The notes under the pieces: model-generated
Told to the model about the DNA's origin: nothing
Seen by the model: only the letters and a program-made list of their open reading frames with translations
Databases searched by the model: none
Assembly: GCA_036346405.1 (NCBI GenBank)
Contig: CM070548.1
Span: 60,820,611-60,884,610, forward strand
Length of the DNA: 64,000 nt
Reading direction: 5' to 3'
From: Phyllostachys edulis
Taxonomy: Eukaryota > Streptophyta > Magnoliopsida > Poales > Poaceae
Part shown: positions 34,850 to 45,453 of the stretch, piece after piece
Layout: every line of letters begins with the position of its first letter
Position numbering within the stretch: the first letter of the stretch is position 1
Position numbers and translations under genes: made by a program

Positions 34850-36156
34850 AGATTCGTGCTAAACCGGAGAAAAGGCTAGGAAACTTCGGCTTTCGGCTCT
34901 TCTTCACGCTCCCACGTTGCTTCACTTTCAGTGGTGGCTCCATCGCACTTTGCAAAACGAACCGTCTTGCTTCGGTCCGACGCTCTGCGACATCCGTAAT
35001 CTTGATCGGCCGCTCTTTGTAGGTGAGGTCTTCATTCAGTTCAATTGACTCTAATCTGCTTGTTCTTCCCACACGAAGACACTTCTTCAATCGAGAGACA
35101 TGAAAGACATCGTGTACTCCTCGCTAACGCATCTGCGGTAGCTCCAGGTTGATAGGCTACTTCTCCTGGCGTTCTAAGATCTTGAGCGGACCAACATACC
35201 GAGGGGCAAGCTTCCCTTTGGCATGGAACCTTTTCACACCTCTGGGGCGAAACTCGAGATACACAAAATCTTCGGCTCAAATCGAGATCACGTCGGCGAT
35301 TCTCGGATAACTCTTACGCCTCGATCGAGCTATCCTCGCCTCTCCTGATCATAGCCACTTGTTCTTCTGCTTCTTGAATAATATCTGGACCGAAGACTGT
35401 ACGTTCAGCTGTTTCTGTCCAATTCAACGGAGTTCTGCAAGCACGACCATACAAAGCTTCAAACGGTGACATTTGCAAACTGGCTTGATAACTGTTGTTG
35501 TACGAGAACTCTGCATATGGCAAACTCTTATCCCAACGAGTAGCATTTGCTAGGGCACAGGCTCTCAACATATCTTCCAATATCTGATTAACCCTTTCAC
35601 CGCCATCCATGCAGGGATGATACGCAGATCTTGAAATTCAAAGAGTCCCTAAGGCTTCATGTAAACTCGCCAAAATCGGAGGTGAACCGAGATCCTCGAT
35701 CGACACTATCTTCTTGGGCACACCATGCAAACCGACAATCTTTGCCATATATAGCTCGCTAGACGATCTCTGATGCGTGGTTTTGACTGGCAAGAAATGA
35801 GCAACTTTAGTCAGACGATCCACTATTACCCAAATCGAATCGTAACCCGATTGAGTCTTGGGTAAACCGGTGATGAAATCCATTCCGACTTCTTCCCACT
35901 TCCACTCTGGAATCTTCAAGGGTTGCAATAGACCTGCGGGCCTCTGGTGTTCTGCTTTGACTTTCTGACACACGTCGCACAAGGCAACGAACTCTGCGAC
36001 GTCTCGTTTCAAATTCGGCCACCAAAACTTATTCTTAACATCCTGATACATCTTAGTACTACCAGGGTGAATCGAATACTTTGAGTCATGGGCCTCCTTC
36101 AAAATTAGCTGTCTCAATCCATCAACATCTGGACGCAGATACGTCCATTGATCCAC
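34850..36156 (-). pseudogene. Tekay integrase and chromodomain
   Basis: Minus-strand 36156-35638 carries the HHCC zinc finger (HPGSTKMYQDVKNKFWWPN; CDVCQKVKAEHQ) and the core with WEEVGMDFITGLPK (first Asp) and VDRLTKVAHFLPVKT. 35610-35314 has GERVNQILEDMLRACAL and the C-terminal core. 35280-34850 holds the linker and a chromodomain remnant (TYKERPIKITDVAERRT, then the aromatic strand in another frame). Chromodomains in this clade bind heterochromatin marks and guide integration there. Two or more frame changes interrupt it. Confidence 0.87.
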
Positions 36157-36403
36157 AGTATGTCCTGATCATCCACCGTGAAGTCCTTGAACTTCCCTTC
36201 AGTCATCTTCTTCTTGATGTCGGAGAACTCGAAGTCTTTCTACCGAAGCCATGAATCTGCTTCTCTAAAGTAGACTGCACTTCCAGACTGGCCACAAATC
36301 CTTCAGATACTACTTCTAACTTCAGCTCCTGGAATTCCTCTTGAAGCTCCGAACAAGGCTCTTTTACTTCCAAAGCATTGCAATGGCTCTTCTACTCAAG
36401 GCA

Positions 36404-37580
36404 TCAAGAATCTACATTGGCCTTACCAGGATGGTAATGTATTCCAAGATTATAATCCTTTATCAGCTCTAGCCATCTTCTCTGTCTCATATTCAGATCC
36501 GACTGAGTGAAAATGTATTTCAAGCTCTTGTGATCCGTGTATATCTCACAGCGATTACCGATGAGGTAATGACGCCAAATCTTCAAAGCATGCACTACGG
36601 CGGCTAATTCCAGATCATGGGTAGGGTAATTCTCTTCATGCGGTCTTAACTGCCTTGATGCATAAGCGACAGCTCTTCCTTCTTGCATCAGGACACATCC
36701 TAATCCTTGACGCGAAGCATCACAATAGATATCAAAATCCTTACGAATATCCGGCAAAATCAGCACTGGGGCTGAAGTCAAACGCTTCTTCAATTCTTGA
36801 AAACTTTCCTCACAAGCTGGAGTCCAGGTAAACTTTTTCTCCTTCTTCAACAATTGCGTAAGAGGTTTAGCAATTGATGAGAATCCTTCGATGAAACGAC
36901 GGTAGTATCCCGCCAATCCCAAGAAACTACGAATCTGAGTGACCGTCTTGGGTTGCTCCCAGTTTAACACTGCTTTAACTTTACTGGGGTCAACTGCTAC
37001 TCCTGCAGCTGTCATCACATGACCAAGGAAATCCACTTCCTTTTCGAAATCACACTTGCTAAACTTAGCATACAACTGATGCTCTCTGAGCTTCCCTAGG
37101 ATTAATCTCAAATGTTCAACATGTTCTTCTTCTGACTTGGAGTAAACCAAAATATCGTCGATGAATACAACTACAAATTTATCCAAATATTCCATGAATA
37201 CCTTATTCATCATGTTCATGAAATAGGCAGGGGCATTAGTCAGACCAAAGGACATGACTAAGAACTCATAATGTCCGCACTGTGTTGAGAAAGCGGTCTT
37301 AGGTACATCCTTAGGACAAATCTTCAATCGATGGTAACTTTGATCGCAGTCGATCTTCGAGAACACTCGGCTCCTTTCATCCGTCAAGCAGATCATCTAT
37401 CCGGGGCAATGGGTACTTGTTCTTGATAGTGACTTCATTGAGAGCCCGGTAGTCGATGCACATCCTCATGCTTCCATCCTTCTTCTTGACAAACAAAACT
37501 GGTGCTCCCCATGGCGACAAACTAGGCCTCACAAAACCTTTCTCCAAAAGTTCTTCTATCTGCTTCTTCATCTCTACCAA
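36404..37580 (-). pseudogene. Tekay reverse transcriptase and RNase H
   Basis: The first frame, 37580-37377, holds the fingers ([20 protein letters not shown]). The main frame, 37396-36404, is open for 330 codons: [15 protein letters not shown] (first catalytic Asp), [15 protein letters not shown] (IDD catalytic pair near 37155), [20 protein letters not shown], then RNase H with [18 protein letters not shown] and [18 protein letters not shown]. One frame change at about 37390 separates the two parts; otherwise this is the best preserved coding block of the nested gypsy. Confidence 0.9.
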
Positions 37581-37589
37581 CTCATCGGT

Positions 37590-38060
37590 GGCATCCGATA
37601 AGGTCTCTTCGAGATAGGGGCTGTTCTCGCACTAGATCGATGACAAACTTCGATGTCACGATCCGGTGGCATCCCCGTAATTCTTCCGGGAACACATCTA
37701 GATACTCTTTGACGACCGCACATCTTCCAACTCAGCGGTCTTGGTCGTTGACTATCAAATGCCCATTACGCCCGAGGTAGCTAGGAACTCCACTTTGTTT
37801 CCTCTAGTATCCTCGATTATAACGGCTCTTCGCCACAATCTAGCACGGCTTTGTGCTTGGTTAACCAATCCATGCCAAGGATGACATCTATGGTTTGGGT
37901 GTCTAGAATAATTAGGTTAGCTAGAAACTCGACTCAACTATGAGTAACTTAGCCCCTAAACACCCACATTAGAACTTAGCTCGCTGCTCGGTATTTCGAC
38001 TAACAGAGTACGCTTAAGATGCATAACTTCCAATTTATTCTTAGTTGCAAAAACTCCGAG
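37590..38060 (-). pseudogene. Tekay protease region
   Basis: The C-terminal protease motif equivalent to ILGMDWL lies near 37880. The active-site region at about 38075-38090 reads GATTACGAGC on the minus strand where a D-S-G-A motif is expected. The same altered word occurs at 59263-59272 in the other copy. Broken into several frames. Confidence 0.65.
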
Positions 38061-38099
38061 AAACAAGCGAATGCTGAAGCTCGTAATCAAACGAATCAA

Positions 38100-39351
38100 G
38101 CAGTCTTGAATTTACTAGGAACTTACCCAGTACGACATCTGGTGCTTCCTGGGCTCCTTCTAGAGTGACGTGATTAACACGACCTCGACAAGCCGACCGA
38201 GGCGCCTCCTCTGGTTGATCGGTTCCTGAGAAACTCCTTGATTGTTCTGCACCGGGGTCTTGGCAGGTGTTGCTCCAAGGTTGAAGCGGACTGGAGTGAT
38301 AGTTCCCTTCTGAGGACACTGATTAGCAAAATGTCCTGGCTGACGACAATTGTAACACACTCTCGGTTCATTCTGCCGGTTGTTGTTCCCTGGGGTGGGG
38401 TTGGCTGGTGTAGGGTTGCGAGAGTTCTGAATAAGAGGCGAGTCTTTGAAAGCGGTGCGTGTGTCTGAAAGAACTCGTGGTGAAACGATTAAACTAACGT
38501 GGCACTACTCTTGCCCTCTGTTGTTGTGGTGATGGCTTCCTTGTCAATCATCCCACGCTTGCGGTGGTCCTCGATTCTTTGCGTTTGTCCTCCATGACCA
38601 ACGCCTTGTTAACCAACTCTGAAAGTGCAGGAAGGTGTGGGCAAGCGGTGACTTGCGATCTGAGTTGAACCCTTCAAGAAGCGGCTCTGGCGAGACACAT
38701 CATTAGCGACATCTTCCTGAGCATAGCGAGCTAGCCGAGAAAACTTATTCAGTAGTCGATCATCGACATACCCCTTGCTTGAGAGCGCGAACTCATCCTT
38801 CTTGAGATCCATAATACCTTCAGTACATGATATTGGCTAAAGGTCGCAGAAAATTCTTCCCATGTGATGTTCTGCGGTGCCTCATGCGCTGCGCAGAAAT
38901 TTTCCCACCATTCTGCAGCTATGCCCTCCATCTGATGAGTGGCATACAAAACCTCCTCATGATCGCTGCATTGGGTGATCAGCAGCTTCCTCTCAACCAC
39001 GCGAAGCCAATCATCAGCTTCCACTGGCGTGACATGCCCAGAAAAAGTTGGCGGACGGGTCCTCATGAATTCAGCCAACTTGGATGGTCCTTGATGACCA
39101 TGAGCGACGGGGGCTCCTCCCTGACGGTTGTTGTTGATGTTGTTGTTGTTGTTCATGGTCTGCATCTGGTTCATCATCGTATACATCATCTGAGTTTGTG
39201 CTGCCATGAAAGCTCCGAAGTTCTGCAAGTCAATAGGTGGTGCTTGGGGTGGCACTACTCCTGTAGGGGTTTGCTCATTGCCTTCTGATCCTTGGGCTCC
39301 GGATCCACTGGCGGCGGCATGGCGAGTCTGAACCATCTGGTGAAGCTCCAT
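38100..39351 (-). pseudogene. Tekay gag
   Basis: Starts with ATG at 39351: MELHQMVQTRHAAASGSG, an Asn-rich stretch and then PPTFSGHVTPVEADDWL, HQMEGIAAEWWENF (capsid-like gag core, to about 38800). After frame changes a CCHC zinc knuckle C-Y-N-C-R-Q-P-G-H-F-A-N-Q-C is intact at about 38360-38317. The knuckle binds element RNA. The same protein is encoded, also broken, at 57985-59060. Confidence 0.88.
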
Positions 39352-39379
39352 AGGTTAGATAAGGTAGAGAGCACAAGGT

Positions 39380-40374
39380 GAGTTAAGAACTAGACTGGGG
39401 ATAGATTAAACCCAAACAAACACAGCTCAAGGAACTTCGAATGAAATAATCTTTATTAATATTTTAATAGCATGGCTGCAACAAATGCCTAAGGGCCTTC
39501 GCAGCTCATACTTGCACACAGGAAAATAAATCGGACCTAAGCACACAAGCTACCGCCTAAAGGGCGACTCTGAAAAGGGAAACTGGCTAAGCCTGACTAA
39601 ACTGGAACTCAAACGAACTACTCGAGAAAGCCTCCAAAGCCACGGCGACGCTCTCCGCTGTGTAGACTCACAGTGAGCCGGCATCTCGCATGGCGGTTAC
39701 GATGCCCTTTAAGTGCGTGCAAGCAGAGTGTCTTTGAGTGCAGTCTGGTAGCTCTTCAGGCGGGTCAGGAGCTCGGCGGATCCTCTGGAATCTCCTCTGG
39801 ATCTTCTTGACTTCTTCGGATCTTCCTCTTGATCATCTTGAGCTCATCTTGACCATAGAGGCGTGCTCTAGTCTGGCGATCCTTTCCTCGGCTTCTTCCC
39901 AGTTCGATAGGCGCACCTCAGCTCGGTGGCGGCCATCTCCAGCGACTCCTCTTGGGCAGCTGTGAACCGTGCAAGATGCACTACTGTGGCATTGCCTTCC
40001 CCGTTTGTAGACGGAAGCGCGCAATATCTCCCCGGCGGCTACGGGGTGATAGCGATAAACAGCAGGTTGCGACTCTTGGCGTAGATGTGGCGGAACTCGG
40101 AGTATGGCGACGCGATGACTCTGGATTCCTTGCATGAAGGTGATCCTCTGACCGAGATATCCAAAGGTCGGCTACCTCTAGTGTTCCTCCTGGCGTAGAC
40201 CGTCAGGCGGCAGACCTATACCACGATCCCGTCCATTGACCATGTACTCACTGCCTCGGTACATCGGGCGGTCGAAGCCTCAAGTGTCTGGCAACAACTT
40301 CCACACTCTGCGGCAAGTCCTCCGTTGCAATCTCCGAAAGTCTGAAGGTAAGGCATCAGTCACGACAGACAAGG
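39380..40374 (-). other. Tekay leader with pre-gag reading region
   Basis: The frame 40135-39833 encodes YKRGRQCHSSASCTVHS and VRLSNWEEAEERIARLEHA, a short putative coiled coil. It corresponds to 56971-57787 in the plus-strand copy. No known domain. It precedes gag in its own frame. Confidence 0.55.
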
Positions 40375-41009
40375 TACCACTGGTCCTTCATGGTGGCTGT
40401 TACCTCTGGTCCTTTATGGTGGCTGACTGTTGGCCTTTGGACTCTGAGTTTTTGGCTATAAGAGGAACAATCTTGCATCTTCTACTTACTTCCACAATCT
40501 GAGTTTTCCACGCTTACGTGTTGTTGCTTTTTCTGTCATCTCCGGTCCGAGCCTTGCGCGCTGAAGTTTCTGGCGAGTAGGCCTCCGAACCGTCCGTTTG
40601 TGTACCGCACGGTAGGCGGGCGATCAAGTTTTAGGGAGCGATCAGCGATCGCTCAATTCTGACGTCTACTTCGGTGGTGAACCGTTAGTTTGGACTGCAG
40701 CTGCGAACATCTTCTGCATCAAGCTTCGTCACCTTCACGCCTCGATCGACTACATCGAATAGGCCATCATGTCGATCGATGGTAACGGCGCCTCCGTGTC
40801 TCTGCATCGCCCCGCCGGGGTATAAATTGAAACATTTTACGGTGTATTTCTTTACAGGCGCTATGAATATGTTAATAGATGTTTCTGTTAGCTTGTTCGT
40901 TAGCGAATATGAATACATCGTTGATAGATCTCTCATGCATGTTTCTGTCATGTTTTATATACTGAATTTCTGGATTAAAATATACCAAAAATTGACTAGA
41001 TTTCCAACA
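40374..41009 (+). repeat. Copia 3' LTR, right part
   Basis: Resumes at TACCACTGGTCCTTCATGG and matches 26458-27095 to the end TTTCCAACA, followed by the TAATA duplication. Confidence 0.9.
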
Positions 41010-41014
41010 TAATA

Positions 41015-42174
41015 TACTACGTTTTCAATCATATATGTTTGTAATAAGCTCCTCGCAAATAAAAAAAGTTTCTAGTGAGCACAAAAACTATAGCTGGCTT
41101 GACCTCAGGCCAGCTCGATCAGGTGGCGAAGAAAGAGATGGAGTTGGACGTGGCGTGATGGCGTGCCACTAGCCTGAGACGGCGGCCGGGGCCCTTCTAT
41201 GTTGACCAGAATGCATGCGTGCTCCACCTAGACGCTGACATACGTGCTTCCATCCTGTTGCGGATTTAAGTTATTTGACCGCTTCAGATTACCAACGCTT
41301 AACCCGCAGCTTTAATTTGGTGTCTTCACCGGGATCGACGAAGTCACGCACGCCAAATCAAAAGACGGTAAGATTGAGTCTAGGCCGTCGATGAATCGAT
41401 GATTTACTATGTTGATTAGGCTGATGACATGCATGATCGCATGAACGTCGTGGAGAGTGCAGGTGATGGATTCACCGGTGACGCCATCGCCATGGGAAAT
41501 TAAGAAGCTACGTCGTTGCGAGAGTAGTTTTTATCGCTGCATGTGCGTGCGTGGGCATTTATGCCCAACTTATCCAAACAGTCCCCACTGTCGTCTAGAT
41601 CTCGTTCGTCTACTTCATTCTTTTTTCTTTTCTTTTTTTTTTTTTTACAAAACCGTCCACGCTCCATTCATACTAGAGCCCGGTGCACGCGTAGGCGCGC
41701 GTGCAGAAGACTGAACATTTTTATCTTTTCTTTTGACAGATATAACAACGGATTGTGCATCCATCTATGTACATCTAGTTTAATATATAATGTATGGAGT
41801 AAACAAAGAGAGACTCAATATGTATAATACGGCTGTATAACAAACTCGGAATTGCTGGTGAGAGAGGTAACCTAGTCAGGAGGACTTTCAAGTTGTGTGA
41901 CATGCAAGTTGTCAACACACATAGAAAGAAAAAGTTAAATGTCTATGCAATATCTGTACATCTAAGAAGATGGTAAGACAGACAATAGTGTTTCAGTGAA
42001 ACTATAGGGTTTGTGCTGTTGTTTGTGAAGCAAGAACAAATGCAGAGATGAGGTAAATAGTTGCCTGTTTTGTAGAGAAAAGCAGCTTAGTTATGACCTA
42101 ATTTTATGACAGACAGGCATTAGAGTTCCACAAGATAGATATGAAGCAACTTTGCACGTTATAATATTTTTTTC
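41015..42174. other. No recognisable gene
   Basis: A GC-rich patch at 41095-41420, a T-rich run at 41616-41646, then AT-rich sequence. Open frames 41457-41827 have no domain. It may be the downstream flank of the fragment that follows on the minus strand. Confidence 0.4.
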
Positions 42175-43365
42175 GAAATAGCTTGAGATCAACTCTCAGT
42201 ATAAGCATTATCATCACTCTTTTCCATCCATTATCTGCACTGACAACCTACAAACTCACATGGGCATTGTGATGTAAGAACAAAGAAATTAAGAAAATAT
42301 GAATATGGTAGATGCTTCCGAAAAGAGAAGTAATAACCAAGTTTACCATACATGTGCTAGATCGCCTTTATAATTTTCACTCTTCATGCGCACCCAGGTA
42401 CCTGGAGAGATTTCAAATGGTTTTGCACGATTGGATAGCAAGGTAGGAGCTTCAGATGCAGGAGCAAAACTAAATCTGCTTGCATAAATGTTACAAAATC
42501 CTCTACATGCCTACAGCAAGAGATGCCCATATGGTTAGTGGGTCATTTTACAACCGGGATATAAAGCACAGGGTGTTTATGGAAAAATCTTGCAACGGAA
42601 GAAAATTTTGTCGACTATGCAAAATCTTGTTTTTTTTAACATCCATTGAAAAGCTCCTCTCCTTTCCAAACTTCTATATTATTGAGTTGCACAGAAGAGC
42701 GAATTGAATTGAAATGTGCGAGAAATGGCAAAAATCATTGCTAATTTATGTCGTAGATAAAAGAACATGTTTTTAACCTTTAACAGAGCATGATGTTAAA
42801 GCATTACCCGATATTGCCCCAAACCACATAATATAATGGATAAATGGATAGTGCATCGCATGTTACTCGACTTGTTGTTTCCATCATGCATATGTTTTTA
42901 TTTTTACAAGTAAAGGATCAAATTATATACCTATGTAACATCACAGACCTTCTCAGCTTTAACAAAAAACAAATCCTCTTACATGATGAAGTGCAAAAGC
43001 TGAGATAATTGGCAAGTTGGTACTGAACTCTTGCAAATCAACAAACTTTTTTTGCATGAAGCAAAAAGCCATTTGGCGCTCAAGTCCAACCTAAAATGCG
43101 GTTAAGCATATCAGCATCAAATTCTAGCTATCAAATGCTAGATCAACATTGGAGAGTCAAATGTTTGGCAATCACAAACCATGCATTTGACCCTCCAAAT
43201 AGTAGGCTCTTTCAATGCACCATCCATGGTAAAATCGCCATCACATTCTTTGGTAGAGTCACTGCTCAGCTCCTCTTCCTTTACCTTTCCAAGAAATGGA
43301 AGAGGGTGTGACCTTTTAGTTCTTTTGAGATTGGCCGTTTATGTCCTTTCCTCAGTAAAGAAAAA
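42175..43365 (-). pseudogene. SPT5-like (KTF1/RDM3-type) gene fragment, four exons
   Basis: Minus-strand exons with splice signals kept. Exon 1, about 43360-43180, reads KEEELSSDSTKECDGDFTM then EPTIWRVKCM and ends at a GT donor. Exon 2, 43090-42931, reads VGLERQMAFCFMQKKFVDLQ then SAFALHHVRG, with a frame change, then VKAEKVCDVT and a TAG. Exon 3, 42510 to about 42352, reads ACRGFCNIYASRFSFAPA and FEISPGTWVRMKSENYKGDL (KOW-type motif). Exon 4, 42247 to about 42175, reads VSADNGWKRVMIMLILRVDL. Order and content fit the NGN-KOW region of SPT5-like proteins, closest in character to KTF1, which works with Pol V and AGO4 in RNA-directed DNA methylation. The N-terminus and the long C-terminal repeats are absent. 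SPT5 itself is the alternative. Confidence 0.7.
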
Positions 43366-44653
43366 TGCAGTGTTCATCAGCAAGATTACATAATCAGAAG
43401 ATTCAAATAATAATTAGGTACAATAAGCTTATGTCCAAATGGCGCAAGATAAATTGATCATTAGTGCCTAGAAAGCACAATAATCTACAATGTATTGATA
43501 ATTGTTAAAATGCAACAACAATTTGATAGCAATTATAATCACATAGTATAGACAGAAGATTGAAAGGCAGAAAATTTTAGATATTAGAATCCTACCTGTA
43601 AAAAATGAAGTAGCAAACCAACAAAAGAAAGGAACTGGTAAAAGGAAGCGTCAACTTAAATCCTCACTACACAGCATACACCGCAAAAGCCAGCAGATGA
43701 AACTAATTATGGACATTATATATTACTTATTTATTTACTACTTATCATATAAAAAAATATTACAGTAAAATAATGACAAGATCACATAAAATAATACATT
43801 ATTTTTGCCTCGTATGTGTCCTGGTCAAAAGTTACCAAATGTTCTTAAGTTCGATGTGTGCCCATAAACGCATTTCATCACTGTAAAAAAAAAGTCCCAA
43901 TGATTGACCAACCATGTTTTACTTGGCAACTCCCATCAAAATTCATAGAAAAAGTTGGTTACAACCCACTATGGCTGAAGTGCTGCAAGCTAAATGATTA
44001 TATCTAACTTTACAACTAGTGTAAATAATATATAGAAAAACTAAAGGACCAACATTCCCACTGCAGCCTACCAGTTCATGTCAAAATCAAACTGCTTTGC
44101 AAATCACCAGTTCCCCAACAAGAAAGATAGGCCTTATCCCTAATGCAATGATCACTGACCAAGTGCCGTGCAGAAGCAAGTAAACTTATGTATATATTTG
44201 GGGAACCATATTACAGTTCACAAATTGTTGTCCTAAAAGGTGGTTTAAACAAAAGAGACAACATTATTGCAACAAAGCAGAACCCTCTCAAGCCCCACTT
44301 TCCCACTAACATATATCATATTAACGACAAGGATTTGTACACTTGCACAAACAAAGCACAAGGCGGTTAATGATCCTGACAAATCAATCATCAGGTGTGG
44401 TGTAGGTGAGGTCGGTATTTGACCATTGTAAGGTGTGGAGTGCGGATTTTCTTCCTATTAATAGAATGGCAGCACCGCAGCAGTTCTCCTGCTTGCACTT
44501 AAAAAGGACAAATCAATCATCATGCTGAATCACTTACTACAAACATGTAAACTCTATGTTTCCATTCAAAGGAAGCCTAGATTGTAGCTATTGCTGCTAC
44601 TGATTAGTCATTTCCTCATCCAAGCACTTCTATATGCATCGTAACAGCATAAT
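43366..44653. other. Intron or intergenic sequence
   Basis: AT-rich, no domain-bearing frame on either strand. The frame at 44188-44370 is unsupported. It separates the two host-gene fragments on the minus strand. Confidence 0.4.
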
Positions 44654-44736
44654 TATGCTAATTGGCATACGTCCACTAAATTAATCATAAAATAATCTAG
44701 GACATATGATTTGGTGGACTTATGCCAATTAGCATA
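44654..44736. repeat. Near-perfect foldback hairpin
   Basis: TATGCTAATTGGCATACGTC (from 44654) pairs with GACTTATGCCAATTAGCATA (ending 44736), giving arms of about 31-35 bases around a loop of about 17. It lies just downstream (minus sense) of the TIGR01589-type exon. It may be a small MITE remnant or a transcribed hairpin. Confidence 0.8.
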
Positions 44737-44771
44737 GCTTTATAGACAGATGCTGAAAAAAAGAGGCTTAC

Positions 44772-44960
44772 ATGTGCTTGAGTTAGAGACATTAGGAGCA
44801 ATAGGAGGCATAGAAGGTACTCCAGCAGGATGTTCTTTACTCATAAGCCAAAATTGATCCTCAAGAAGTCTGTTGAAGACCATTATTTGACTCTTAAGCA
44901 TCAGCCTCATGTAGTATGCCTTGAAAAACTCACGATTCTCTTCCTCTAGTTTCTGCCAGA
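44772..44960 (-). pseudogene. Exon of a TIGR01589-type plant protein
   Basis: A TTCAG acceptor precedes 44960 and a GTAAG donor follows 44772. The exon is open and reads VWQKLEEENREFFKAYYMRL, MLKSQIMVFNRLLEDQFWLM, then a Pro-rich tail with PAGVPSMPPIAPN. This matches the second half of the plant-specific domain TIGR01589, whose function is unknown. The first half (an IEPGF-type segment) was not found between 44960 and the solo LTR at 45454, so the gene is probably cut. No defect is visible in the exon itself. Confidence 0.66.
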
Positions 44961-45448
44961 CTGAACAAAAGAAGGGGAAAAAACAGAGAAGAGAGATAAA
45001 TCATGTGTGTTACCAATAAAAACACTAGACAGAGAAACCACTATTTATGAAATATAAAAATGATTGGCTGGCATTAATGTTCACCAAAAGTTTGTAAGAA
45101 AGACAAATATTTATCTCATATGCTAATAGCTGGGATTATTCACTGTGCTAAAGAAATAGCATTTAAATCAAAACCATTGGCTTATATGAATTCACAGCTT
45201 AGTGCAAAATTTCATGAGAGAGAGATAGGATCACATTACCTTTATTTTGTCTTTATAGATCATGCCTGTTTGTTGAAGTTGCCCTAGTCTATAAAATGGA
45301 AATGGTATAAATCATGAAGACCATCCATCCTGATTCCTGAGATTTCATAAAAAAAACACAGATAACAAGTGATGTTTTCATTCTATTAGAAAGTAATACT
45401 TGTTATTAGTAAAAATGTCAATTGACGCCATCATAGTAATCAAGCTAG
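44961..45448 (-). other. Intron or flank of the TIGR01589-type fragment
   Basis: AT-rich. A short minus-strand frame near 45295-45241 (LGQLQQTGMIYKDKIK), ending at AAG-GTAATG, could be a further exon but matches nothing I know. Confidence 0.3.
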
Positions 45449-45453
45449 GATTA

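Larger units (their letters stand above)
31897..40374 (-). mobile_element. Tekay chromovirus nested in copia 3' LTR, end-truncated
   Basis: On the minus strand: a leader with pre-gag frames, gag with zinc knuckle, protease, RT-RNase H, integrase with chromodomain, polypurine tract, 3' LTR. It is very similar to the plus-strand element at 53678-64000. The 5' LTR, primer site and about 190 leader bases are missing at the 40374 edge, and about 110 bases of the 3' LTR terminus are missing at the 31897 edge. Both ends are thus deleted, so no TSD exists. Confidence 0.88.
25608..41009 (+). mobile_element. Ty1/copia element containing a nested gypsy
   Basis: The outer edges TGTTGGATTAATT (25608) and TTTCCAACA (41009) are flanked by perfect duplications TAATA (25603-25607 and 41010-41014). 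The order gag, protease, integrase, RT, RNase H is diagnostic of copia. Without the gypsy sequence, each LTR would be about 1.0 kb. The 3' LTR is split by a gypsy element at 31897-40374. Many frameshifts and stops are present, so the copy is inactive as written. Confidence 0.92.
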
